Positions 33,568 through 44,850 are shown, counted from the stretch's first letter. The stretch is DNA of 64,000 nt from CAZTGZ01 sp964613385 (GCA_964613385.1 CAZTGZ010000004.1:1-64000); one strand, 5' to 3'. The notes: generated by a model from the sequence alone, not told the origin. Translations and numbers: made by a program.

Positions 33568-36500
33568 ATGAGTAAATCTTTCAGAATTAGATTTGTCATT
33601 TATTTATTTCTGGTTTTGGCCTTTCCAATGTTACTATTTGCTCAAAGGCCAGCCAACGATAGTTGCAGTAAGCCTTTATCTGTTTCTCTGGGTGCTGGGA
33701 ATTTTGGAATCGGGGTATTTGAAAGTGATTCTGTATTAATTGATAGTGCCGGTATTGAAGTAGGTGAGTGGTTTCATTCATCTTTGGTAACAGCCGGAAA
33801 TGATAAAAAATCTGTTTGGTTCATGTTTTATATTCCTACCAGCAGGGCCGTAGATATTGAACTCAGGCAAACTTCCAATCAAATTGCAGTGCGAGATGCC
33901 GGTTTTACAACTTACTTTTCCGATCAGTGTTTACCGGGGTCTATTCAGGCAACCAATGCCAAAATAACAACATTGAATCAGTTTGGCAGTTCTTTTCACC
34001 CATGTCTTGATCCGGGTTGGTACATGGTTCAAGTAAGTGCAAAGGCAAGGGCAGATGGTAAGGTATATTTGAAAATTACTACGTCATTTCCCTATGAACA
34101 TTACGGGATTACTAACGTTGTAAACGACCGATGTACTCAGGCTCTTGACTTTGGCAACACCGTTGTTGGCAGGAAAGGATATACTTCAGGCAGTAAAGAC
34201 ATCATACTGGGATGTTACACCATAGACGATTCTACAGAATTGGTACCCGCACTAGGTGCGAATTATCGTAAATATAATCAGAGCGCCTGGTATAAATTCA
34301 CTGCATTCGGCAATAGTGATTTAACCAATATTAGAGTAGAGGACTATTGGGTATGGCCGGGAGGAGGTTTTAGAGATACATTGGCCATGCGAGTTTATGA
34401 AGGCACATGTGGAGGCATGAAATTATTGGATTCCGTGACACAATTGGGGAATCCAGCTTGCGAAAACTACGTGCGTTTGGAAAGGGAATTCGGCTGCAAA
34501 TTCGACTCAGGAAAGGTGTATTATATTCAATTGATTTTTCATGAATCTTGGAATAGTACAATCCGTCTCAGTTTGTATAATACCACTTCACAATACAGCA
34601 CATCGTCCAATCAACCGGTAATAGGGAAAGCACAGGATATTGGAGTGGTTAAAGGTGTTAAATCCATTCCATTTGGTTTCAATTGTTCAAGTCGAATTTT
34701 GAATAACTATTGCAGCAGCAGTGCCATGGATACGGCAGGTGTCAAACTATTACTAAAGCATAGATATAATCTGAATCAATGGGTAAATTTCGAGCTTTCT
34801 GAATTAAGCAATTTATATATTTCCGTGGGTACTTTAAACAACAATAGTTTTTACCCACACGATCTTGGATTCAGACTGTTCATGGATACCATTACAAACA
34901 ATTGCAGTGATATAGATACATTTAATTTGCTGTATAAAGGACATGGAGCCGGATATAATCTGGAATGTCTCAGACCTGGGAAATATCTTATTCAACTGCT
35001 AGGTACCGACTCTCTGGCAAGAAAATGTGCAGGAGCTATGCATCTTGGAAAAGACTTTCAATTATATCTTGATCAAAAACGGCTTCCTGAAGCCAATCGG
35101 TTTTCTCTGATAGAAAAAGGTCGTGCAGATTCAATTAATGCAATCAAGGACACCATCAGACCTTTACCCAATTATCAAACCATCTCTGGTGGCAGGGACA
35201 CTGTTACTTGTTTGAATACAATTTTACCATCAGAACGCTGTGATTCATCAATGAAAAAAGCGATGTATCGAACTTTTGTAATTGGAGATATAAACAATGA
35301 TAAAATTGGAGATAGTGGATTGATTTTTATAGATCAATTACATAACAATGGAGTGAATTCAAATCATCGACTATACAAAGGCAATGCGCTCAAACTGAGA
35401 GATCAGCAATCCATAAAGAGCTATCCGGATACGCTAAAAGGACTTTTGCCCTTGAATGATTGTTTTGGCAAATCATCATATAACTCATCGTATTGCATAA
35501 CACCCGGTGAATATACCCTCGTTTCTTATTTTGACGATAAAGTTATTTCGACAACCGAAAGTCCGAGATTCACATTTTTAAGTCCTCGAACAAAATTTAA
35601 TTCATATACAAACGCAGAAAATTTAGATACTTTAAGAAAATGGCAATCATATTACGGAACCTACGACACTTTTAGTTGTCTTCAGAATCCGGATACCATC
35701 GATGGCGTTTATTGCGGCTTAAGAAACACCTATCATGTATTCTATCTCGATTCGGTTGCCGTTTCCACTATAGGTATAAATTATTACAATTCCTATTTGT
35801 ACGCGGGAGCGAGATGGAGTTTGTTCTCCGGAGATATAAGAAAAGGAAAGGCAGGACTAAAAAAGTACAACAATGGAGGAGACTGGACCTGTAATAGTAA
35901 TTATTATTATCGATCTACGACTCAATGTGCACCCCTGCAGCCCGGCTGGTATACGGTAATGGTTTCTAATAATCATAAAATAGGTTATGATACTTTACAA
36001 GCATCCTCCAATGATTATGGTCCGGCTTATTTTCACTCTTATCCCCATCGGATTGAAATCAATATTACAAAACCCAGTATCCCTACCCCAAGATTCGATA
36101 AACCCTGGAAAGCCGCTCAAGTGGATAGTTTAATAAATAACAATAATCCTCTTTCTTATGATAGCAATCACAGTGTGGTAAAGAAAATGCCTCAACATGT
36201 GAAGAAATATCAGCTTCCAACAGAAACACTGCTATGTGATCTGGATACCCCTTTTGCTCATTTCCCTAAAAGTGAATTGTGTAATACGTATACCACCAAT
36301 CTGGTATACTATACATTTTCGCTTAAAAAGGCATCATGGGTAACTATTTACACAACAGCATCCTCAAGCAATTTTAAGACTAAATTATACCCTTTCAATT
36401 GCAGGAAGAATCCGACAGGATTTGATTCTGTGCAAGCTGTTCAGGAGTGTAATATTCGACCGGACTTCGTTCAGTTTTGCGAATTACCTGAAGGTGAGTA

Positions 36501-39500
36501 TACGTTGGTTTACATGATAAATCGAAATGCCGGACAAGCTTACAGTCTCAATCCTTCAATTTATCTCGACAGCATTTTCCCTCAAGCTAGATTTGACCAC
36601 GCTCTGAATGCATATGATTTTGGCAGAATACCCGGTGATGGGAATTGGTACAAGGGTAAACCGGGCGATGTCCATCCTAAAGATACCGCATTGCCGCCAA
36701 GTCATGATGTAATTAGCTGTAGAACCGGAAGTTGGGTTACAGATCCCGTTCAGGCTGTTTGCTATTCCCAGTTTAATCCATACATATATAATTTCACGGA
36801 TAGCATCGGGGTGCTTTGGCCAAACGATTCAAGTTTCAGAATTATTAATTCTCAATATTATTGGTATAATAGTTATGCTCCCAGACGCAACATTTGGTAC
36901 ACCTTTACACATTCCGGGCCTGGTACTTTATCGGTACAATTAAGGAAAAACACTCAGAAATATACAGATATCAATGCCGAAATTAGATATGCAGTATATT
37001 ATTCTGATGTCGATGCCAGTCTGTCTTTTGACAGTTTGAAAAAAATCGGGGGAGTTGATTCCACTGCGGCTTCAGGATTGGTTCATTGGTTTAATGGGAA
37101 TAACTTTTATCACTGCGCCAGTGCTTTTTCCGGGACTGACACTAGAGAATTTTATGTATGCGATAACAATAAAATCAGAAGATATTATGTGCTGGTAGAA
37201 GTTAACAATTATTCAGAATACTCCTGGGCGAATAATAAACATGTCTGGCTTGAACTAAAGTATGATAGCAACACAACTGCTATTCCGGCAACACAATTTG
37301 ATAAATTATCGAATGCCAATGTTATTGGAGAATACACCAATCGAAATCTATTGATAAACGGGGGTGCAGAGCAGGCATTTTCAGGCTGGTCATCAGTAAC
37401 AAATGGTACATATTCAACGCTTGCGTCCATGGGCGCTTATTCTTTTCATGTATATGGTTCGGGTTGGGCCGAACAATTTACTTCAATATATCAGGATGTT
37501 AACCTTTCTTCCTACGCCGATTCCATTGATAAAGGCAATGCTCGTTTAAATTTCAGTTGTAAATTTTTAACCGAGAACAGAACTATTTTAGATGAGGGTC
37601 GGGTCAAACTGGTTTACTATAATTCGGGTTCATCTTCCATTGATACATTCATCTCTTCCTGGCTGGTGAATGCCACATCATGGAAAGCGTTTTCAACGAG
37701 TGAACTTATTCCTTCTGGTACGCGCCAGGTAAGAGTAATACTGGAATCTAAGAAAAACAATTGCGGAACCATCCCCTGGGGATGTGCTACAACACCTGGA
37801 ATAGCTCGGGTTCATTTTGACGAAGTAGATCTGAGGATAGATATTAAAAATCCGCCAATGAACGCTCCGCTCAAATCCCGAAAATTGTATACAGGGGAGT
37901 TGACATACTGGCCTGGAGCAACACTGGATGCTTTTGAAAAACCGGTGAGTAATTATTCCTGTAATGATCCTTCAACAGCGGGAACGGTATGGTATAAGTT
38001 CAGGGTCGATACTACCGGATATCTATATTATAACTGGCGCAATCCTTCTTCAAAATACTCTAACTCTGCACAGGAACATATCTTTTACAGCAACAGCAGC
38101 TATACACCTTATATGAATCTTTACAGGCTAACAATTCCCGGAGATTCGGTGAATGGTTTGAGTCTGGTCCAGCCAGTTTCATATGTATCTAATCCTTACG
38201 GGTTGCCCATAGGGTATGCCAATTATGTATGTGTGCAGCCCGGAACATATTATATGCAATTCAATAAATGCAGCAATATTCGATGCGATGAATATGTGAT
38301 CCCTCAAATCATATTGGATTATGTTTCGGGGGATTTTTGCATCAATGCAATGCCTCTTGTGTTGGATACAATGCAAAAAAAACTAGGGAAGTTATTGGTT
38401 AATTGCCACACTATAGGGGAAAGTTACGGAGAGGATGGGAGTGATATGGGATGTCTATATGGTCCTCAAGGTTACAAGAGTAGCTGGTACAGGGTGGAGT
38501 ACAACGATACGACCAAGGCCGACATAGAATTTAAAATGTCGAACCTAACCAATAAGAGTGCGCAGCAAATACGTTATCGCGCCTATTATGGGAATTGTGC
38601 CTCTTTGACGGCAGCGCCATGCAATACAAATGCGCTAACTTCCTTTACACTGGATTGCGTAAGAAAAGGGACCTATTATGTGCAAGTGGTAACTCCAAAC
38701 GATGCAACAGGAGAGATCGAACTTTCGGTAGAAACCAAACCGAATTATGATTCGACATGTCAGCCTGTAGATATATTCTCGCCGAATGCCGCTTTTTCTT
38801 ATAACACAGGTTGTCCGGAAAATATTGTTGAACTTATCAATACGTCTTCAAAAGGAGATTCAATTAGTTATTTCTGGGACTTCGGATACAATAATTTAAC
38901 TGACACAACCATAAATCCAAGAGTGGTTTATCCGGCATTAGCAGTGGAAAAGGACTACAATGTTAAATTAATTGTATACCACAAAACAAGAGGTAGCAAA
39001 GACAGCATTGAATTAAAAGTAACCGTCCCTTTTGCACCTGAAATTAAAGTTCTTACATCAGACACAATGATTTGTGACGGGGATAGTGTATTACTTGTTG
39101 GGTTTTTATCGAATGCAAAAGGTATTTGGAATACCGGCAAAGTTTCAGATACACTTAAAGTTGGTAGGACTGGAACCTATTATTTCCGACAACAACCTAA
39201 AAATAACTTGCTCCGAAATGGGAGTGCTGAAAGGAATTTGACCTCTGATGGTTGGAAAGTAAATTTAGGAACCTGGACACATGCAAATGGTTCCGTTTAC
39301 GACAGCAGTAATTGTTTCTACGCCAACACGACGAATGCAGGTTTAGCAGAAATTGAACAATTGGTGAATATTAGCGCAGACTCCTTACTCATTGACTCAG
39401 GTCTGGCCAAAACATCGTTGATTTCTTACTTTATATCATGGAATGAGTCAGTTCTTGATGAGGCACAAATAGTTTTAGAGTACTTAAATGCGAATGACAA

Positions 39501-42273
39501 TTTGCTCGCAGTTTACCAAAGCGGTTATGTCACTTCCAATATATGGCAACAACTTGTACACAGCCGCACGACACCAAAAGGAACTCGAAAGCTCAGGGTT
39601 CGCTTGCAGGCTTTTAACAAGGTTGCAGGTAGTTATAACTATGCTCTCTTCGATAAAATAACATTAAAAATGCAATCTGCATGTGATTATGAAGACAGCG
39701 TTTATGTGAAGGTAAATCCGATTCCATTGATTGACTTAGGCAAAGACACAATATTTTGCTATCATGATTCTCTGAAAATTGTTCCTAAATCGACCTATTC
39801 GAATCCTTTTCTGGTGAGTGATCCAATGATTGGAGATACCTTATCCGGTGAGTTGCTGCAATCTGCCAGATATATTCCTTTTTTCAAGTACACGTTATTG
39901 GCAGATGAAGTCAGTAATCAATTTGGAGGTGTGAATTATATTAAGAACAATTTGAAGATTATTGATACTTTGGATATCAATTTCGAAATAGCCTCGGTAG
40001 ATAAAGATGGTTTTCAAGGTACTTGGACTGCTTTTTATTTGTTTCACAATTCAAAGCCTTCTAATAACAGCCTATCCAATTCTTCAGGATATACAGTAGT
40101 TTTCCAAGAATTTAGAGGATATAATGATATATCTATTTATTGGGGAGGTGCATTACTGTCCAAAGTTGTTACCAATTTGAATTTTGGAGATGGAAGGTGG
40201 AAAAAAATAAGAATTAAATACGCCAACAGAAAGTTTGAAATATTTGTTGATGGACGGATTTGGTTGACTTATTCAGATCCAAATGCTCGCTCATTACCCG
40301 GGGTGAATTTTGGAGTCGTGGGAAGCAATCATTCAAGTTATCAGAATCAAAGATTGCTGAGAAATTTTTATATCACGCGAAGTCTGACAGACGTTCAAAT
40401 AGAGCCGGAATTCAGCCGCAATTATAGCTACACATGGAATGACAATAGCAAGGATACTGTTAAATGGACCAAACAAACGTTCAGATACTCAGTAGTTTCG
40501 AAAGATAAATATGGATGTATTAGTAATCCTGACACCATTCAGGTTACACGTATAAAATCCTATGACAGTCTGGTTAGTAGTTATTATCAGGTCTGTGCTG
40601 AACTTGATACTTTCAGATTGACTTCGTTGATTAAAGGAGGATATTTTTATGGAAGTCCATATGCAGATAGTGCAGGTATTTGGAATGTAAATTCATCTCC
40701 TTTCGGCAAAAACAACGTATTTTATTATAAAACGGATACAGTTGGTTGTATCTATCGCGATACTGCGGTGGTTGTTGTTGATTCCGTTCCGGATATTGTT
40801 ATTTCTCCGATTTCGGCAATGTGCAGAAATGGGGATACCGTCCGTTTGACAGTAAACAACAGTACCGGATTTTTCTATGGAGGACCATTTATAGATTCAG
40901 CCGGTCTTTTCAATCCGACTGCAACAACACAAAGGCTGAACAAAGTTTATTATCGAACATATGGTAATTATTGTGTTGGTATTGATAGCATAATAGTAAT
41001 TGTGGATAGCCTCCCAAATGCACAAATCACTCCTTCGGGACCTTTCTGTAAAAACAGTGNNNNNNNNNNNNNNNNNNNNNNNNNNNNNNNNNNNNNNNNN
41101 NNNNNNNNNNNNNNNNNNNNNNNNNNNNNNNNNNNNNNNNNNNNNNNNNNNNNNNNNNNGTTTACAATAACATCTTTCCTGGATACAAGCGGTAAGTTTG
41201 ATCCTTGGATTGCAGATGTAGGGGTTCATAAGATTTATTATACTTTTAAAGATGGTCAGGGTTGTAGCAATATTGATAGCATTCAAATTGACGTTCGACT
41301 TTCTCCAATATCGACAATGATTGCGGCAGGTCCTTTCTGCTCAAAGGATACCATGATACAATTGCGTACTATGGAATCCGGTGGCGTATTTACGGGGCCA
41401 GGAGTATCCTCTAACGGTTCATTTGATCCGGGTGCAGCAAATCTCGGGTTAAATAAAATCCTATATCAGATTACCTATCCCGGAGGATGCTTTAGCAAGG
41501 ATTCAATGGACATTGAGGTTCGTCCGAGTCCGAATAATACATTCGTTTTAAATCCGGATAAAGGGTGTGATCCTCTGGAAGTTGTCTTTGAAACTGAACA
41601 GGAAACACAAATTGTATGGAGATTGAACAGTGTAACCTATAATACTCCGAAAGTGACAGCCCTTTTAAAAACTGGTAAGTACCTTTTAACACTCGAAGTT
41701 ACCAATAGTGTCGGTTGCAAACAATCTCTCTCGGACAGCATTATTGTATATCGCCCACCAACAGCAGATTTCAGTTATACCCCATCGGTGGTATACATTA
41801 GCAATCCTGTTTACTTTTTCAAGGATAAAAGTCTGGGTAATGTTATCGGCTGGAAATGGTATTTTGGAGATGAAGATTCATCCGAAAACTTAGATCCAAA
41901 TCATCGGTACTCAAAATCCGGGTCGTACGATGTGCAATTATATGTAGTAGATGGCAACGGATGTGTTGACAGCATCGCCCAAAAGGTTCAGGTTCTGGAT
42001 GAAGTTTTATATTTTCTGCCGACGGCTATCACACCCAATTTTGACGGAAAAAACGATGAATTTAGAATTAGCGGAATTGGTTACGAAAAAGCTTCGATTC
42101 AGATTTTCAATCGTTGGGGCGAGAAAATATTTGAGTCAGACAACTTTACATCCTGGGACGCAACCTACAAGGGTGAAATTGTCCAAAATGAGGTCTATGT
42201 TTATATATTGACTATTCTAGATAATAAGAAACTGGAACACTACGAAAAAGGTACGATTAAAGTAATCCGGTAA
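33568..42273 (+). CDS. Giant secreted multidomain protein with gliding-motility-associated (T9SS type B) C-terminal domain
   Basis: About 2901 codons as assembled, with an assembly gap inside. A Sec signal peptide (to about residue 26, ending LFAQ) is followed by Cys-rich beta modules beginning RPANDSCSKPLSV. Two related carbohydrate-binding-like modules lie near 1260-1410 (NLLINGGAEQAFSGW) and 1880-2030 (NNLLRNGSAERNLTSDGW). A PKD domain is near 1740, an L-type-lectin-like domain near 2105-2270 (FEIFVDGRIWLTYSD), tandem Ig-like repeats run from about 2335 to 2650, a second PKD domain lies near 2730-2810 and the type B sorting domain from about 2814 (FLPTAITPNFDGKNDEF). The protein should be a surface adhesin or matrix component. 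No catalytic motif was recognised. Confidence 0.9.
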   Translation: MSKSFRIRFVIYLFLVLAFPMLLFAQRPANDSCSKPLSVSLGAGNFGIGVFESDSVLIDSAGIEVGEWFHSSLVTAGNDKKSVWFMFYIPTSRAVDIELRQTSNQIAVRDAGFTTYFSDQCLPGSIQATNAKITTLNQFGSSFHPCLDPGWYMVQVSAKARADGKVYLKITTSFPYEHYGITNVVNDRCTQALDFGNTVVGRKGYTSGSKDIILGCYTIDDSTELVPALGANYRKYNQSAWYKFTAFGNSDLTNIRVEDYWVWPGGGFRDTLAMRVYEGTCGGMKLLDSVTQLGNPACENYVRLEREFGCKFDSGKVYYIQLIFHESWNSTIRLSLYNTTSQYSTSSNQPVIGKAQDIGVVKGVKSIPFGFNCSSRILNNYCSSSAMDTAGVKLLLKHRYNLNQWVNFELSELSNLYISVGTLNNNSFYPHDLGFRLFMDTITNNCSDIDTFNLLYKGHGAGYNLECLRPGKYLIQLLGTDSLARKCAGAMHLGKDFQLYLDQKRLPEANRFSLIEKGRADSINAIKDTIRPLPNYQTISGGRDTVTCLNTILPSERCDSSMKKAMYRTFVIGDINNDKIGDSGLIFIDQLHNNGVNSNHRLYKGNALKLRDQQSIKSYPDTLKGLLPLNDCFGKSSYNSSYCITPGEYTLVSYFDDKVISTTESPRFTFLSPRTKFNSYTNAENLDTLRKWQSYYGTYDTFSCLQNPDTIDGVYCGLRNTYHVFYLDSVAVSTIGINYYNSYLYAGARWSLFSGDIRKGKAGLKKYNNGGDWTCNSNYYYRSTTQCAPLQPGWYTVMVSNNHKIGYDTLQASSNDYGPAYFHSYPHRIEINITKPSIPTPRFDKPWKAAQVDSLINNNNPLSYDSNHSVVKKMPQHVKKYQLPTETLLCDLDTPFAHFPKSELCNTYTTNLVYYTFSLKKASWVTIYTTASSSNFKTKLYPFNCRKNPTGFDSVQAVQECNIRPDFVQFCELPEGEYTLVYMINRNAGQAYSLNPSIYLDSIFPQARFDHALNAYDFGRIPGDGNWYKGKPGDVHPKDTALPPSHDVISCRTGSWVTDPVQAVCYSQFNPYIYNFTDSIGVLWPNDSSFRIINSQYYWYNSYAPRRNIWYTFTHSGPGTLSVQLRKNTQKYTDINAEIRYAVYYSDVDASLSFDSLKKIGGVDSTAASGLVHWFNGNNFYHCASAFSGTDTREFYVCDNNKIRRYYVLVEVNNYSEYSWANNKHVWLELKYDSNTTAIPATQFDKLSNANVIGEYTNRNLLINGGAEQAFSGWSSVTNGTYSTLASMGAYSFHVYGSGWAEQFTSIYQDVNLSSYADSIDKGNARLNFSCKFLTENRTILDEGRVKLVYYNSGSSSIDTFISSWLVNATSWKAFSTSELIPSGTRQVRVILESKKNNCGTIPWGCATTPGIARVHFDEVDLRIDIKNPPMNAPLKSRKLYTGELTYWPGATLDAFEKPVSNYSCNDPSTAGTVWYKFRVDTTGYLYYNWRNPSSKYSNSAQEHIFYSNSSYTPYMNLYRLTIPGDSVNGLSLVQPVSYVSNPYGLPIGYANYVCVQPGTYYMQFNKCSNIRCDEYVIPQIILDYVSGDFCINAMPLVLDTMQKKLGKLLVNCHTIGESYGEDGSDMGCLYGPQGYKSSWYRVEYNDTTKADIEFKMSNLTNKSAQQIRYRAYYGNCASLTAAPCNTNALTSFTLDCVRKGTYYVQVVTPNDATGEIELSVETKPNYDSTCQPVDIFSPNAAFSYNTGCPENIVELINTSSKGDSISYFWDFGYNNLTDTTINPRVVYPALAVEKDYNVKLIVYHKTRGSKDSIELKVTVPFAPEIKVLTSDTMICDGDSVLLVGFLSNAKGIWNTGKVSDTLKVGRTGTYYFRQQPKNNLLRNGSAERNLTSDGWKVNLGTWTHANGSVYDSSNCFYANTTNAGLAEIEQLVNISADSLLIDSGLAKTSLISYFISWNESVLDEAQIVLEYLNANDNLLAVYQSGYVTSNIWQQLVHSRTTPKGTRKLRVRLQAFNKVAGSYNYALFDKITLKMQSACDYEDSVYVKVNPIPLIDLGKDTIFCYHDSLKIVPKSTYSNPFLVSDPMIGDTLSGELLQSARYIPFFKYTLLADEVSNQFGGVNYIKNNLKIIDTLDINFEIASVDKDGFQGTWTAFYLFHNSKPSNNSLSNSSGYTVVFQEFRGYNDISIYWGGALLSKVVTNLNFGDGRWKKIRIKYANRKFEIFVDGRIWLTYSDPNARSLPGVNFGVVGSNHSSYQNQRLLRNFYITRSLTDVQIEPEFSRNYSYTWNDNSKDTVKWTKQTFRYSVVSKDKYGCISNPDTIQVTRIKSYDSLVSSYYQVCAELDTFRLTSLIKGGYFYGSPYADSAGIWNVNSSPFGKNNVFYYKTDTVGCIYRDTAVVVVDSVPDIVISPISAMCRNGDTVRLTVNNSTGFFYGGPFIDSAGLFNPTATTQRLNKVYYRTYGNYCVGIDSIIVIVDSLPNAQITPSGPFCKNSXXXXXXXXXXXXXXXXXXXXXXXXXXXXXXXXXXFTITSFLDTSGKFDPWIADVGVHKIYYTFKDGQGCSNIDSIQIDVRLSPISTMIAAGPFCSKDTMIQLRTMESGGVFTGPGVSSNGSFDPGAANLGLNKILYQITYPGGCFSKDSMDIEVRPSPNNTFVLNPDKGCDPLEVVFETEQETQIVWRLNSVTYNTPKVTALLKTGKYLLTLEVTNSVGCKQSLSDSIIVYRPPTADFSYTPSVVYISNPVYFFKDKSLGNVIGWKWYFGDEDSSENLDPNHRYSKSGSYDVQLYVVDGNGCVDSIAQKVQVLDEVLYFLPTAITPNFDGKNDEFRISGIGYEKASIQIFNRWGEKIFESDNFTSWDATYKGEIVQNEVYVYILTILDNKKLEHYEKGTIKVIR
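41060..41159. other. Assembly gap (100 N) inside the giant gene
   Basis: Exactly 100 N interrupt the tandem Ig-like repeats. A round 100 is the conventional filler for a gap of unknown length. The frame continues in phase on both sides only if the true length keeps it, so the repeat number and protein length are unknown. Confidence 0.97.
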
Positions 42274-42280
42274 ATGAGGA

Positions 42281-44803
42281 TCACTGATCAAACCAAAACG
42301 CCCTTCTGTTCAACTTTAAATCCTGCAACGTGGGCGATTTAACACGTATGGTGAAGTCAAAACTTTGACGGGGACCCGTCGGAATCCAACCCAGGCTAAA
42401 TTCCCAGCAATGTAGATTACGGTAAAAATCAATTTTAGTTAATGCCAGTTCTTTTTGCGTAAAACTATATCCCGATGTCAAGGCAATTTTCCACCCTTCT
42501 GTTAAATTGATATCCCCACTAAAAGTGAAACTTTGGTCGAGGAGTGCGTCTTCCTTATAGGGCCGGTCATATGTAATATTGTAATTTAAACTCAAACTCC
42601 AGGGTATGCTAAAATCAATATATGCCTGCGGTCTGCTGTTAATCATTTCAAGTTCCGCCTCATTTCCGCCTTCCAGGGTCTTCTTTTTATTCGCATCAGG
42701 ATTGAGATTGGTACTCAAAGATAATCTGCCATAGGTGAATCTGACAGGTCTTTTATGCGAATTCCAGTAGTATGTAGCATTCCTGAAATAAAACCCACCG
42801 GCGGTATCAAATGAATATGGGTCTAATGAACCATTAAAGTTTATATTGAATCTTTCAAAAAGGAAAGTGTTTCCATTTAATGAAATGATGGTGATGGGCA
42901 TAGAATCTGCCAAAAAATTATAACCACCGTTTATGTTGAATGATTCTATGAGTTTTATTTTCTTAATGCCTCCATTGGCCGTGTCTTTGGTACTTCTGAC
43001 CTTCATTTCAAGATTGTTGCCAATGCCGAAATTTAATGATGCAGAAGGTCCGCCCGAAGGTCCACCAAATAAAGTTTCTTCAAAAATTGAGTATAATTCC
43101 TTTTCGCCGGATGTATTAACCTGTACTTCTTTAAATCCGAATTTACCCGGCTTCCTGTAATCCGGATTCCAATTGGCTGAAATCTGGGGCCTTACCACAT
43201 GCCGAATGGCGTATAGTTTTCCCTTTTTAAATGTCTTGGTACCATAAATAATCGTTGATAGGGAAATAGAAGCATCATATTGCATGACCCTTTCAAATCC
43301 GTTTCTTTCACTGTCTATAAGGGTGTCTTTTGATGAATCCCATTGTCTTTCCAAAGTTCTGAGATACCAATATTCATTTAAGTTGAAATTGGGATTCACT
43401 GAAAAATATTTAAATGCCTTAAAAGAAGTACTCACGGGTATGCTGTGCCTCATTCCATTCTCCATACTGTCAAAAACGACACTTTTAAATAAATTTTCTT
43501 CCTGAATCACAACCCGGTTTTCGACATTGCTTTGATATGAAATACCCAGATTTCGTAAAAATTGTCCACTACCCATAAGTCCGGCAAAGGGCATTTGCCT
43601 TCCCATACTTAAGGTAATAGCAGGTAAACTCACATTCACTTGTTTGGTCTGCACATTCTGATCCATTCGGCCGTTTGCGCTGAAGTTTATTAATCCGCCG
43701 GCCAATGTTTTGTTGTAAAAAATACTGCTGTTGATGTTGGAACGGGCGATATCATTTACTTGAAATGAATTGTTTCTGAGGTAGTTACTACTCACAAAAT
43801 TCACATCTGCATTAAAGGACCTTCCCGGTTTGGCTTTCATGTCCTGCACAAAATGCCAGTTAAAGTTAATATCTCCTGATTTGTTATAAGAGGCTGATTC
43901 AGGTTCCCCGAATTCATTCAGATTATACGAGAACAACAGATTTCCATAGTATTTGTATCTCTTTTTATACGTGGTTTTGGCTGTAACCCCCCAGGATCCG
44001 CGGAAATAAAAAGTACCTAACAGAGCCAAATCCATATATGAATTTATGGGGGTATAATATCCGAAGTCGCGGAGAAAAAAGCCCCTATCCTGAGTTTCTC
44101 CATAAGTTGGGAACAAAATACCCTTGGTTTGTTTATTGCGGATAGGGAAGAAACCAAATGGAATAACCAAAGGAGTTCGAACATCTGCAATCACTAAATT
44201 CGCCGGTCCGGTCACGACCTGTTTTTTGGGGATAATTTTGAATTTCTCAGCTTGTATGTAAAAATGTGGATGCGGATCGTCGCAAGTAGTGTATCGGGCA
44301 CCTTTAACATATATCTCTCCACTGCTGTCTCTTAAAACCTTATTTCCATAAACAAAACCGTCATCTTCAGTGGTTATCACTCCCTCTGAAACTCCTTTTT
44401 TAGATTGAAAATTATAACGCATGATATCTGCGTCGAAAGACTTATCTGCTTCTTTAAAATTTGGAATGCCATCTTTTTTTCCATTCGAATCCAACACATG
44501 TTTGGCCAGCACCTCTCTGGTATTCAGATCCAACTCAATATAAGCGGCTGTCAATACCATAGACTCGTAGTCTACACTGGCTTTCCCGTATAAATAAACA
44601 ATTTTGTTTTTAACATCAAAGCGGATGGAATCACTGGCTTTGTATTTAACCGGAGATTCAAGAGAATTTTTGCCTCCTTTTATCTTTTTGCCGGTCAAAG
44701 TGTCTGCAACAATCTTCAAACTGTCCGTATTCTGTCCTGCACTTTGCACAATTCCGAACGAAATCCACAATAGTGTAAATAAAACCTTGACTGCTATGTG
44801 CAA
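42281..44803 (-). CDS. LPS-assembly protein LptD-like outer-membrane protein
   Basis: 840 residues. A signal peptide (VKVLFTLLWISFGIVQSAGQ) is followed by an OstA/LptA-like jellyroll (SDSIRFDVKNKIVYLYGKAS, then VDYESMVLTAAYIELDLNTR) to about 200 and a long C-terminal barrel ending RVKSPTLQDLKLNRRAFWFD. A conserved PFGFFPIRNKQTKGILFPTY block near 215 is typical of Bacteroidota LptD. It would place LPS in the outer leaflet. The start appears to be TTG. The gene is convergent with the giant gene, seven bases away, and divergent from the amidase. Confidence 0.85.
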   Translation of the reverse strand: MHIAVKVLFTLLWISFGIVQSAGQNTDSLKIVADTLTGKKIKGGKNSLESPVKYKASDSIRFDVKNKIVYLYGKASVDYESMVLTAAYIELDLNTREVLAKHVLDSNGKKDGIPNFKEADKSFDADIMRYNFQSKKGVSEGVITTEDDGFVYGNKVLRDSSGEIYVKGARYTTCDDPHPHFYIQAEKFKIIPKKQVVTGPANLVIADVRTPLVIPFGFFPIRNKQTKGILFPTYGETQDRGFFLRDFGYYTPINSYMDLALLGTFYFRGSWGVTAKTTYKKRYKYYGNLLFSYNLNEFGEPESASYNKSGDINFNWHFVQDMKAKPGRSFNADVNFVSSNYLRNNSFQVNDIARSNINSSIFYNKTLAGGLINFSANGRMDQNVQTKQVNVSLPAITLSMGRQMPFAGLMGSGQFLRNLGISYQSNVENRVVIQEENLFKSVVFDSMENGMRHSIPVSTSFKAFKYFSVNPNFNLNEYWYLRTLERQWDSSKDTLIDSERNGFERVMQYDASISLSTIIYGTKTFKKGKLYAIRHVVRPQISANWNPDYRKPGKFGFKEVQVNTSGEKELYSIFEETLFGGPSGGPSASLNFGIGNNLEMKVRSTKDTANGGIKKIKLIESFNINGGYNFLADSMPITIISLNGNTFLFERFNINFNGSLDPYSFDTAGGFYFRNATYYWNSHKRPVRFTYGRLSLSTNLNPDANKKKTLEGGNEAELEMINSRPQAYIDFSIPWSLSLNYNITYDRPYKEDALLDQSFTFSGDINLTEGWKIALTSGYSFTQKELALTKIDFYRNLHCWEFSLGWIPTGPRQSFDFTIRVKSPTLQDLKLNRRAFWFDQ

Positions 44804-44850
44804 CTTACTCTTCAGAATGATTTTACCTTTGCTTAAGATGAAAACGGCTT

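Noticed and set aside
33568..42273. Possibility of a CRISPR array or DNA-level satellite in the giant gene
   Set aside because: The repetition is at protein level with diverged DNA; no equal-length direct repeats with spacers.
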